Made by a program: the position numbers and the translations under genes
Shown here: one piece after another, positions 1 to 7,706 of the stretch
Numbering within the stretch: the first letter of the stretch is position 1
How the letters are laid out: every line of letters starts with the position of its first letter
Notes under the pieces: generated by a model
The model's database searches: none
What the model was told of the DNA's origin: nothing
What the model saw: only the letters and a program-made list of their open reading frames with translations
Source: Scenedesmus sp. ARA3
Lineage: Eukaryota; Chlorophyta; Chlorophyceae; Sphaeropleales; Scenedesmaceae
NCBI GenBank assembly: GCA_004335835.1
Contig: RWJK01001574.1
Location: 1 to 12,393, forward strand
DNA length: 12,393 nt
Direction of reading: 5' to 3'

Positions 1-383
1 TGTTGTGACAGCATTATGGAGCAGCTCATCAACGCAGCATGTATGCACGCAGCATGCCGCATAACTAGGCTGCTGCTACTACGGTGCCAGAGAAGGCGTC
101 CTAAGCCAGGTCCCGCAGTGCATGACACGCACTCTATAAACTATGTGCAAGCGACATGCAGTGGGCGTGCAGTGCCCCCACGCCTGCTGCCATGGCTGTG
201 TACACACCCACACCGCTGCACACAACGGAAGTCGCACGCCACAGTTTGTTATGACAGCAATGCAGAGGGGTTTGCGGGGCAGCAAGTCTGCACGCAGCAT
301 GCCACACAGTTGGCATAGGCTGCTGCCACGGCAAAACAAGCGGGCGTCCTATGCCAGGCGCCCCAGGGCTGACACGCAACTCA
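1..383. repeat. Two copies of a ~246-bp tandem unit around citrate synthase exon H
   Basis: Bases 1-137 and about 246-383 are diverged copies with an offset near 246-248. Shared blocks include TGACAGCA, TGCACGCAGCATGCC, TAGGCTGCTGC and GCGTCCTA(T/A)GCCAGG (96-110 and 344-358). Exon H lies between them, so a second exon H copy is expected just outside the left edge. Confidence 0.75.
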
Positions 384-3300
384 TGCTTTGCGCAACACCT
401 TCAACCCCTGTTTTTAATCTCAGACACCCTCACCCCAACCAGCCAACCACAGGCCTCACCTGGACGCCAGGTGGCGCACTGCAGCAGTGCAGCAGCTCAT
501 GCCGTGCTCCGCATGCAGCAGCAGGAGCGCCTCCAGCGCGGAAACCATCCGCGGAGCTGGCCTGTAGGAGCTATCGCCCTGGGCTTGCAGCATGTACAAA
601 AAGTTTTCTGCACAGCCCATGGCTGCGTGGGGCAGCGTAGGCAAGCTGCCGAAGAGCTTGTGAAATGTAAGCGCGGCCAGCGTGGGCATCTGTGTTGTGA
701 TCACAGAGCACAGGCAGCATTGGCAACACGATGTTGAGCCGCAGAGGTACGAGGCCACAGTGGGACTGAACCAAGGCCCATCCGCATTTGCGTACATGTT
801 TTGCGCAGCAGTGCATGCAAGCACAGCTGAGCCGCTGAGTCTGCCTGGCATCATTAAAATGGGGTGTCTTAAAATCCGCTTATGTTCAGTTTGGCCTGCA
901 AGCTCTGCTGGTGGCAGCTGCTTGTGCACAGCCTAGAGACACCACACGATTGTCAATCCGACACAACAGCAGCACCCACCTTGCCGAGTATGCGAGCAAT
1001 CTGGTGGTCCTGCACCTCCGGACTGCCGTACACAGACATGCCTGCAGACACGTAGGCAACAACTTCATGCTTAGTACGCATACTGCTACAAGTTGGGATG
1101 TGCTAGCAGGCAAGCTACGCTGTGCATACAAATCACACATGTGAGCTGCAGTTGCCGATCTTCCAAGCACACAGGTGAAACAAAGACCTCAAGTGACTGC
1201 CCTGCTGGACACATACATACACAGCAGCTGGCTTCCAAGCGCACCTGCAACCGCGGGGTTCTGGCTGGGGTAGCATGCCCCCAGAGCTGTCAAGCCAGCC
1301 ATCATGCAGGCCATGGGGTGACTGCCAGCTGGCATGGCAGCAATGACAGCCGCCACTGTGCTGGGCACAAAGGCGTGGCGGGAGAGGGACTCCGCGAAGG
1401 CGGCCAGCTGGGCGCTGTGAGAGCAGCAGCAGCAACAGCAATGGCAGCAGCAGCGGCGGCAGCAGTGGTATTGACAGCCGTCGCTATGCTGGGCACAAAG
1501 GCGTGGCGGGAGAGGGACTCCGCATAAGCAGCTAGCTGGGCCCTGTGTGAGCAGCAGCAGCGCCAGCAGTGAGATGGTGGGTTGAACTGTGCTGGGCACA
1601 CAGGCGTGGCGGGAGAGGGACTCCTCAAAAGTAGCCAGCTGGGCGCCGTGAGAGGAACAGCAGCAACAGGGGCGGCAGCAGCAGCAGCATGCTTTGACCT
1701 TCTGAACAAAGATAGCCTCGCAGTATTTCCAGCCAGTACCCACAACCTGGCAACCAAAGCAGCAAAGTATGGCAGGACTGTGCCCCCCAGCTGGCAGGCA
1801 ACGTAAGCAAGCATGCCACCTGATGGTTGCTGCGCTGTCCTGCTGATAGCTGCGTCTGCAAGCCGTATATGCCAAGCATTCAAGTCCCTCAGAGCCCCAC
1901 CTGTCCGACAGGTCTTTCATAAGAGAGCAGGTGATCAACCTCTTGGCAGCTCTACTAACCAGCTAGCAGCGACAACAGACAGCCTGAAAGTACTTCACAG
2001 GCACACGTGTCCGGCAGGTCTCCATAAACCAGCAGGTAAGCGGCCTCATGGTAACTGCACTGCCCCAGAAGTTCGGTCGCAGAGACCCTAGCACACCAGG
2101 CAACCACATAAGCGCCAAGAAGGCACACCTGTCTGGCAGGTCACCATAGATAAGCAGGTAAGCAGCCTCATGGTAGCTGCACCCCCCCAGCCAGCTCCCT
2201 GCAGCACCTACGACACCGTATAACTCCGCACCTGTCCGGCAGGTCTCCATAAATCAGCAGGTAGGCCGCCTCATGGTAGCTGCACTGCCCCACCAGCTAC
2301 TGAATGGGGGTGCCCCTGTAGGTGAGCAGCCATGTAGCAGCCAGCCTACAACACTAGGCGACCACGAGATGACAGCCGCACTGGTCCGGGAGGTTTCACA
2401 GACGAGCGGGTAGGCCGCCTCAGGTAACTGCACCTAACAGCCAGCGGCGACAAAAGACCGCCTGAAGCACCAACACCAGTTTCACAGGCGCACCTGTCTG
2501 GCAGGTCTCCATATATGAGCAGGTAGGCAGCCTCATGGTAGCTGCACTGCCCCACCAGCTCCTGAATGGGGATGCCCCTGTAGGTGAGCAGCCCCTGGGT
2601 AGCATCAAGATTACTAATACTGCTGGCAGCAGCAGCAGTGCAGGTGTAGCTGCAGCAGCAGGTGCAGATGGCGGCGGGTGGTAGAGTTCGTTTCGGAGCC
2701 TTGAATGAGGTGGAAGAGCACAAGGCTGGCTTCAGGGTTCAGGTGTAGTACACCACAACTGGTGACTTGGAGAGTGAACTTGATCAGGACACGTACTACA
2801 TAGTACAGCACTGCTGCTCACATCAGTTGAAGTTATGTTGAAGACAAATCTACGGCATTTGTTACAGCATGTGTGGCTGCCTCGCATCGGGGGTGGTGTA
2901 CGTGCCGCTCAGCTTTATCGCCACCATGCTGTTTTCTTGAGTACCAAACCGCACCAAGAGCTGTGCAAAAACAATAAAGCAGAGTCGGCTGGCACGCGCC
3001 CGGGGTTGTACACGCGCAGCCGCCCTGCTACACTGAACGTGAGGTGCACCAACTGCAGCTCAGGCGCTTACGGAATGTTACTTAAAGAAAAACATGTAGC
3101 TGGCACGCACCCGGGGTCATACACGCGCAGCCCCGCTCCGTCTCCCCCAGCCTTGATCTGCTTCAGGGCCTGCGCGCTGAGTATGCCGCTGCCTGAGATG
3201 CCCAGCTGCAGCAGGTGGCATGATAAATGCGGCGCGTTGCAGCACATTGCATCACTGTCAGGACTGAAATCTGATCCCAGACTTTGCATTTGGTGTGCGG

Positions 3301-3851
3301 CAGTGATTGCGAGAACTGCTCTGTGCATTGCTTTGATGCTGGTGGACGCTTTGGTGACGCCAGCTGCGGCAGGTGCCATGGCAAATGCACTGCGTTATAT
3401 GTTTGGTACGCTGTCAGGACCAAACCTGCCGCTGCCTGAGATGCCCAGCTGCAGCAGGTGGCATGGCAGAGCATTGCGCGGTATGTTGCTTTTGTGAGTG
3501 CACCGTCAGAACCAAACCCGACATCAGTGTTGAGCAGTACGTCACGATACAATGTCAGAACCAAACCTGTCTGCCAGTGGCCCTGCTGCCATAGCAGTGC
3601 TATGATAGCACCGCTTCCGCAGCACGTGTTGGTGACAGCAGGCTGTCACTCGCAGCAAGCTACACAATACAAACGCGGCAATGCGCTGGTTCGTAGGGCT
3701 GCGGCCGCTGCTGCTGCTTGCACCTGGAACTCACGGTGTACTCTGCCCCAGTCCTGCTGTCCAGTACAGTCAAGGAGTTGGTGCTACATCGCTCCTTCTC
3801 AGCACCGCCCATCAATCCATAGACACCATTGTAGTCGATATGAAGCTCCAT
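1..3851 (-). CDS. Citrate synthase, peroxisomal/glyoxysomal type, multi-exon, C-terminal part missing
   Basis: Condenses acetyl-CoA with oxaloacetate to citrate; the plant-type peroxisomal enzyme serves the glyoxylate cycle and fatty-acid breakdown. Seven exons read from right to left: B 3724-about 3797, C 3111-3176, D 2494-2649, E 1245-1414, F 980-1041, G 460-689, H 215-167. Phases match at every junction and the joined protein follows the plant CSY family: LTVLDSRTG, GLRVYDPG, YRGIPIQEL, AAYLLIYGDLP, HPM, RILGK, ENFLYML, HAEH (first catalytic His) and GVGVYTA. The second catalytic His and the Asp lie past the left edge. Odd points: exon H shifts frame after GALH, the residues after HAEH are non-canonical (GMSCC), and most introns carry tandem copies of exon ends. 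The start codon is uncertain (3851 or 3940). The family is clear; whether the locus is fully functional is not. Confidence 0.88.
167..215 (-). CDS. Citrate synthase exon H, 5' part, frame lost after GALH
   Basis: Acceptor TTGTGTGCAG|CGGTGTG in matching phase. It encodes SGVGVYTAMAAGVGALH, equal to SGVDVYTAVAGAVGALY of plant enzymes. The family continues GPLHGGAN; here the bases read ACGCCCACTGCATG, one G short of a GPLH reading, and the frame ends at a stop near 134. No good donor lies between. Either this exon is a damaged duplicate or the gene is broken here. Confidence 0.7.
460..689 (-). CDS. Citrate synthase exon G, with first catalytic His
   Basis: 230 nt, acceptor CACAACACAG|ATG, donor GTCCAG|GTGAGG. 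The first 30 residues, from MPTLAA to AENF, align without gaps to APTIAA...YSENF of plant enzymes. Then come LYMLQAQGDSSYRPAPRM and LLLLHAEHGMSCCTAAVRHLAS. The catalytic His of HAEH is kept, but the family's following E and N (HAEHEMNCS) are G and S here. A possible decayed copy of the exon's 5' end lies at about 735-765. Confidence 0.88.
980..1041 (-). CDS. Citrate synthase exon F
   Basis: 62 nt, acceptor GTCTGCAG|GC, donor GGCAAG|GTGGGT (phase 0). It encodes a split Gly followed by MSVYGSPEVQDHQIARILGK, matching the plant GQDIYKSKQVRDKQIVRILGK segment in length and phase. Both neighbouring junctions fit. Confidence 0.87.
1245..1414 (-). CDS. Citrate synthase exon E
   Basis: 170 nt, acceptor CTCTCACAG|CGCCCAG (phase 2 in), donor GCAG|GTGCGC (phase 1 out). 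It encodes AQLAAFAESLSRHAFVPSTV, then AAMPAGSHPMACMMAGLTAL and GACYPSQNPAVA. The plant counterpart is QLADWEF...[20 protein letters not shown]...NPAL. The conserved HPM is present. Two diverged copies of its first part precede it in the gene. Confidence 0.9.
1358..1665 (-). repeat. Three tandem copies of the 3' splice site and start of citrate synthase exon E
   Basis: The block holding the acceptor and AQLAxxxESLSRHAxVPS occurs at about 1577-1665, 1470-1560 and in the real exon (about 1358-1430), with offsets of 103 and 128 bp. The middle copy keeps an acceptor (CACACAG, AG at 1543-1544). The first-transcribed copy has CTCACGG, so its AG is gone. Poly-CAG sequence lies between copies. Confidence 0.85.
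1899..2510 (-). repeat. Six tandem copies of the 5' splice site and end of citrate synthase exon D
   Basis: The junction CACCTGTCYGGCAGGT (plus strand) recurs at 2491, 2379, 2229, 2126, 2004 and 1899, with spacings of 112, 150, 103, 122 and 105 bp. Each unit holds about 45-100 nt of exon end (EAAYLLIYGDLPD) plus about 50-60 nt of intron. Damage: the copy at 2379 has lost the donor G and is shifted; that at 2229 reads IQ-stop-L; that at 2004 lost the AG before GT; that at 1899 is strongly diverged. The copy at 2126 keeps a plausible donor. Confidence 0.9.
2494..2649 (-). CDS. Citrate synthase exon D
   Basis: 156 nt, acceptor GCTGCAG|CTACACC, donor GACAG|GTGCGC. It encodes the segment with SSISNLDATQGLLTYRG, IPIQELVGQ and EAAYLLIYGDLPD, one of the best conserved blocks of citrate synthases. 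It is the only complete copy of this exon; five partial, mostly damaged copies of its 3' half follow in the next intron. Confidence 0.92.
2988..3035 (-). pseudogene. Decoy copy of citrate synthase exon C end
   Basis: Encodes RLRVYNPG, offset 111 bp from the matching part of exon C (LRVYDPG). The donor GGGTGCGT of the real exon is GGGCGCGT here, so the GT is lost. A plausible acceptor (GTGTAGCAG) lies just before it, but an exon from there would lack the first part of exon C. Confidence 0.72.
3111..3176 (-). CDS. Citrate synthase exon C
   Basis: 66 nt, entered after ACTCAG and left at CCCGG|GTGCGT, phase 2 at both ends. It encodes AQALKQIKAGGDGAGLRVYDP plus a split Gly, matching the LKKITTGKDDKGLKLYDPG segment of plant enzymes. 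Joining to exon D gives LRVYDPG-YTCTAAAASSIS, colinear with LYDPG-YLNTAPVRSSIS, which fixes both splice sites. Confidence 0.85.
3184..3590. repeat. Tandem repeats next to the acceptor of citrate synthase exon C
   Basis: A 39-base block starting TGCCGCTGCCTGAGATGCCC is almost identical at 3184 and 3427; a third, weaker copy (GCCAGCTGCGGCAGGTGCC) lies at 3360. A companion block GTCAGRACCAAACC(T/C)G recurs near 3413, 3505 and 3562. Read on the minus strand, these are copies of the acceptor region of exon C without its coding part. Confidence 0.75.
3724..3851 (-). CDS. Citrate synthase exon B (N-terminal beta-hairpin region)
   Basis: Encodes NSLTVLDSRTGAEYTVSS, matching the LTIVDERTGKRY segment near the N-terminus of plant peroxisomal citrate synthases. 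The donor is predicted after 3724 (TCCAG|GTGCAAG, phase 2), which fits exon C. The upstream edge is unsure: AG sites allow starts at 3797 or 3783, or the exon may begin with the ATG at 3851, which has A at -3 and G at +4 and is followed by ELHIDYNGVYG. No good PTS2 signal (R-L-x5-H-L) is visible in that extension. Confidence 0.72.
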
Positions 3852-3862
3852 TATGCTTACTT

Positions 3863-3940
3863 TCAGCGCGAAGGAGCGACCCAGGTCGCGTGAAGACGTG
3901 CCGGGCTCGTATGAATGCTGTGCTGAAGGCGTCCGAGCAT
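3863..3940 (-). CDS. Possible first exon of the citrate synthase gene
   Basis: An ATG at 3940, just below an AT-rich stretch, opens a short frame starting MLGRLQHSIHTSPARLHA. It has several Arg and His, Ser and Thr but no acidic residues, as in a targeting presequence. It stops at 3863, so a donor would have to lie inside it; GT sites there are weak, and the best nearby donor (AAA|GTAAGC at about 3859) lies just after the stop. RLQHSIHTS resembles but does not fit the PTS2 consensus. A transcript or N-terminal peptide would decide between this and the ATG at 3851. Confidence 0.25.
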   Translation of the reverse strand: MLGRLQHSIHTSPARLHATWVAPSR

Positions 3941-4161
3941 GATATTAGGATTATTTTTTACCAAAAATCCAGCGAATAAGACCGCTGGTCGCCGCTCTGT
4001 ACTACTTGCGCGCTTTGCCACGAAACCGTAATGGTGCGAAGATTGTTAGGCACGTTGCGATATCTCGTATCTCGTAACCTTGCCAACATCAGTGCTATCA
4101 GCCCTTCTGCGGGCGGGTAGTGCACAGAATATAACCAGTTAACCCACAATAAAATATATTT
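3941..4161 (-). promoter_or_regulatory. Likely 5' UTR/promoter of the citrate synthase gene
   Basis: Base composition turns clearly AT-rich here compared with flanking GC-rich introns. On the minus strand it holds TATA-like runs (TAAATATATTTTATT near 4147-4161 and GGTTATATTCTG near 4129-4140) upstream of the candidate start codons. Position and composition are the only support. Confidence 0.3.
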
Positions 4162-6080
4162 ACACTGTAGGTGACGGCTTCAGCATCGCTGCTGGCAAGC
4201 CCAGCTGAAAGCAGAATGCTGAGTCAGACACCATCAATCCAGCCACAGCACACTGTCACATGCCAGCACACAATGCATTGTCCCTTTAGCAGTGCTTGGA
4301 CTTCTCGATTATAGCCATATCACGCACCAAGTAACGCATCTAGAGCTGTGCCTCCACACATTGCACCTGATGTAACAAGCATATTATGCTTACACCCTCC
4401 TAGAGCTGTGCCTCCTCACACTTCCAAGGTTTCCAAGGACCATGGGTTCCAAGGACCCATCAACATCACCCCGTGCAGTGTGCATGAGCTGCAAGCAGAA
4501 CAGCGTCAACTGTCTGTGCTTGCACACCGCAGTGCTTCACAGTCGGATGCAAAAGCACGCCTGCATGTAATCAATTGCTGATCAACACGCGCGTACATGC
4601 TTTGTGACAAAGGATGAGGTGGATGAAGCAACCAGCGCGTTGCTGCAGTGGCACAGCATATGCATATGCAAAGTGACAACAAGACAACTGCTGTGAGGCG
4701 CAACTACCGCCATGCTGCTTGTGGCTTGCATGGAGGCAATGCTGCTGAACGCACGGAACATCGCGCAAACGTAGACTGCCGCCCTGCTTGTACACTTCTG
4801 TGTGCACACCACATGCGCGCCAGAATAGCCACCACGTGTAGTGTCTGTGGATGTTAGGCAGCTCCTGCATATACAACAAAACTGACCAGTGGATAGGGGT
4901 GGACAACAAAACGAGATCAAGCCGCTGTTGCATGCATAAAAGGCAACAGCACTGCACACGATCCTCCCTCAAAACTAGCGACATGAAAGGTACAGCCAAC
5001 AAAGAAGCTTGACAGGCGTCTCGCACAGCCGTGTGTACATGGGGCCTTGTTATCAACATATCACACATGAAAATAGCAATCCACCTCCCTTGCTTTGGTC
5101 TCCATACCACAACACACATACAAGCACAGAGCACAGCAAAGCGTACATGCACATACACACACGAAGCTGGTCAGCCCAGTGAACAAAAGCATCTGCAAGT
5201 GCAAGAGGCTGCAATTCCCCACCACGCCGTAATCACCTTGCCGAAACACCTTTGTGCTGCAGCGGCTAACTGACCATCGCTTCAGAACAGCCAGGCTGCT
5301 GCGCAGGTGCCTCAACTCCAACACCCCCGCCAACTGATACCAAACACAGCATGCGCGCCAGCATCAGAGGGGTATAATGTGCATAAAACCCCGAAGATAC
5401 ACACCAGGCATCTCCCAACATCAAACTCTGTAATCACCCTCGTCTGGCGTCCCTGCACACAACCAAGTGGTATATGCTGCGATAGCATCAAACATAGTCC
5501 AATTGCTACAAAAGTCAACTGCCAACGACAGTGCTGAGATAGTCAACCAACAACACCCAAGCCCACAGCACATGCACAGATGTGCACCCCTTACAGACTG
5601 CTGAAACAGGCACATGCAGAAGCATGCACCGCGGCTGCGCCTGCCACCGCAGTGCCAATGAAATAACACACCTGCTGCATCCAGGCGGTTGCAGCGTGCT
5701 GTGGCAGCATCGGCACAGCACAGATCACCATGCACACGCAAGATCCTGCCATTCAAAGCGCAAGCTGCACAAACTTCAAACCCGTGAAGCAACGCATAGA
5801 CTGTGAAACTTTAAAAACCCCAGAAATGTATTGGCTGCTCGCTGCTGACCAGCACATGTGTAAATGTTGATGCTGGAGATGGTCAGCCAGCAAAGCAGCA
5901 CAGAACAGCATGTGCATCCTCTTTGGCCACCTCGATCAAGCAAGTAACACACCCAAATGCATGCAAATTGGCGGAACAATGCCGTGGTGCCAACCCTAGA
6001 GCGACGTGTGGTGGAAGCCTCTGGTAAACCACATGACACGAACAGACTTTAAGCATATGCGGGCGAACCGGCTGCAGCAA
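4162..6080. other. Intergenic stretch without a recognised gene
   Basis: Open frames here (the longest is 195 codons on the minus strand, 4571-5158) are rich in Cys, His and Trp, show no family resemblance and overlap each other. Local features: CTAGAGCTGTGCCTCC occurs at 4340 and 4401; TTCCAAGGAC occurs two to three times at 4430-4457; CATGCGCGCCAG occurs at about 4812 and 5351. It probably contains the 3' UTR and terminator of the bZIP gene and sequence upstream of citrate synthase. A minus-strand TGTAA (algal polyA signal) lies at 5591-5595, but that would imply a long 3' UTR. Confidence 0.5.
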
Positions 6081-6086
6081 CTATTG

Positions 6087-6240
6087 GGCCAAGTGGCCCC
6101 AAAATGAAGCAGCTGCCTGCCAAGTGGCTACAGCTGCGCGTTGGCCGACAGGCCACTTAGCCAAGTGGCTGCATAGTACACACACATGAGTACATACATA
6201 CGCTTGAACAGTCATGCCTGCTGAAGCTGGCCAAGTGACC
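6087..6240. repeat. Cluster of CCAAGTGG motifs with a hairpin
   Basis: GCCAAGTGG(C) occurs at 6088-6097, 6119-6128 and 6160-6169, with a variant CCAAGTGACC at 6231-6240. GCCACTT (6152-6158) and AAGTGGC (6163-6169) form a perfect 7-bp stem with a 4-base loop, and GGCCAAGTGGCC (6087-6098) is itself an inverted repeat with a 2-base centre. It lies about 310-470 bp downstream of the bZIP stop codon. Function unknown. Confidence 0.6.
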
Positions 6241-6353
6241 CAGCAGCAGCAGTGTGCGTGACACAGCACTGCATGTTGATGCAACTCACCAACAGCGTGC
6301 AATGGCTGCAATTGTTAAACATACACAAGAGCCTGCCCCACTAGCCCCCCCAC

Positions 6354-6535
6354 CCCTCGAGCAGCAGCCGGCCCACCACTTCTCAGCCAGCAGCCGGCCC
6401 ACCACTGCTCAGCCAGCAGCCGGCCCACCACTCCTCGAGCAGCAGCCGGCACATTACTCCTCGAGCAGCAGCCGGCACACCAATCCTCAGGCAGCAGCCA
6501 GCCCACCACTCTTCAGGCAGCAGCCAGCCCACCAC
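6354..6535. repeat. 26-bp minisatellite, seven units, beside the bZIP stop codon
   Basis: Seven consecutive 26-bp units (6354, 6380, 6406, 6432, 6458, 6484, 6510) with the core CAGCAGCC(G/A)GC(C/A)CA. Three begin with CTCGAG-containing variants, two with CTCAGCCAGC, two with T(C/T)TCAGG. The array ends about 18 bases before the bZIP stop codon, so it sits in that gene's 3' UTR. 26 is not a multiple of three, which speaks against coding use. Confidence 0.9.
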
Positions 6536-6553
6536 TCAGCCAGCAGTAGGCCT

Positions 6554-7706
6554 TCAAGAGCCCAGCAGCAGCGCAGCAGCGGCATCACTTAGCCGCTTCA
6601 GCCGCTGCTCCAGCTGCGCCTTGCCATACAGCTGGCCCTGTGAAGCATTGAGCAGCACTGGAGCACCAGCAGCAGCAGCACGCTGCATCGCCCCCGCAGT
6701 CTCTATCATCTGCTGCAGCAGCAACTGCAGTAGCTGCTCCTTCTGTAGATCCGCGGCATAGTGCAGCTCATCCTGCTGCTGCTCCTGCAAAGTCACCACT
6801 GCTGCCTGCTGCTGCTGCTGCTGCGCAACCTGGGCGGCTGGCAGCAGCTCATGCACAGCAGCCTGCTGCTGCTGCTGCTCCTCTAACTTCAGAAGCTGGG
6901 CTGCTGCCGATGCAGCTTGCTTGTGCGCGCAGGCATCTGCTGGTGCTGCTGCTGGCACCCCATGCTGGCACAGCAGCGCTGCAGCTGCATTGCTCAGCTG
7001 CTGCAGCTGCTGCTCCAGGAGCTGCTGCTGCTGCTGCTGCAGCGCCTCAGCTTCCACATGTGCAGCCAGCTCATGCACTGGCAGCTTGCTGCTGCCAGCT
7101 GGGGTGCATGCAACGCCAATAACACCATTTGCTGCTGCTGCTGCTGCTGCTGAGCCTGTTGGTTCTGCGGGAGCTGCTGGTGCCAGTGCTGCTCCGCTGA
7201 TGGCTGCAAGCTTCAGCAGCAGCGCCTCTGCTGCCTCCCCTACCTCTTTGTCTAGCAGCGGAGCCTGCTGGTCACTGCTGCTGTGCTTGAGGTCTGTAGA
7301 GGATGGCTGCAGCTGCTGCTGCTGCTGCTGGATGCCTTGAGTCACCATGTATGGATCTGTCGACTCCACTGTGTGCCCCAGTAGTGCCTGAGAGCTGCTG
7401 ACAGCTGCTGCAGGCACTGCTGCAGCCAGCTGCTGCTGCATCGCCAGCAGTGCTATCTGGCCGTTGACAGCAGCAGCAACTGCAGGCGCAGCTATAACTG
7501 CTGCGCCTGCGGCTGGTGCAGCACCAGCAGCAACAGAGGGGTTGTACACGAGCACTGTGGTGGTGCCACTGCTGCCGTTGAGCTTCTGCAGCTGCCACTG
7601 CACCTGCTGCTGCAGCCAGCTGTGCTCCTGCTGCAGCATGGTGTTGTCATCTTCCAGCGCCTGCCTGTACAGCTTCTCCCGCTCACGCGAGCGGTGCGCA
7701 GCCTCC
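6554..7706 (-). CDS. bZIP gene exon 4 (second leucine zipper and Gln/Ala-rich C-terminus)
   Basis: 1153 nt including the stop at 6554-6556; acceptor TTGATTGCAG|GGAGG. It encodes EAAHRSREREKLYRQAL, heptads EDDNTML and QQEHSWL, then a long low-complexity region with at least six poly-Gln runs and a related pair, LQQLSNAAAALL and LKRLSDAAAALL, the latter at the very C-terminus. Gln-rich tracts of this kind often act as activation regions, but that is inference. Confidence 0.88.

Noticed and set aside
600..660. Frameshift within citrate synthase exon G (a QLAYA reading in another frame before ENFLYML)
   Set aside because: With the acceptor at 690 the open frame aligns ungapped over 30 residues to the family, so no frameshift is needed.
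1189..1938. 249-codon minus-strand open frame taken as one gene
   Set aside because: It contains exon E, but the rest runs through decoy exon copies and poly-Cys/CAG intron sequence, and real splice sites cut it at 1414 and 1245.
2835..3497. 220-codon plus-strand open frame
   Set aside because: It is antisense to citrate synthase exon C and its intron repeats; the family match is on the minus strand.
4220..4226. TGAGTCA, an AP-1-like bZIP site upstream of citrate synthase
   Set aside because: A single 7-base match is expected by chance in a window of this size.
4571..5158. 195-codon minus-strand open frame in the intergenic region
   Set aside because: Rich in Cys, Trp and His without any domain or repeat of a known family, with competing frames and AT-richer composition; looks like chance.
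6910..7340. Plus-strand open frames with poly-Cys, poly-Leu or poly-Ala inside the bZIP last exon
   Set aside because: They are the complement of the CAG/CTG repeats in the real bZIP coding frame.
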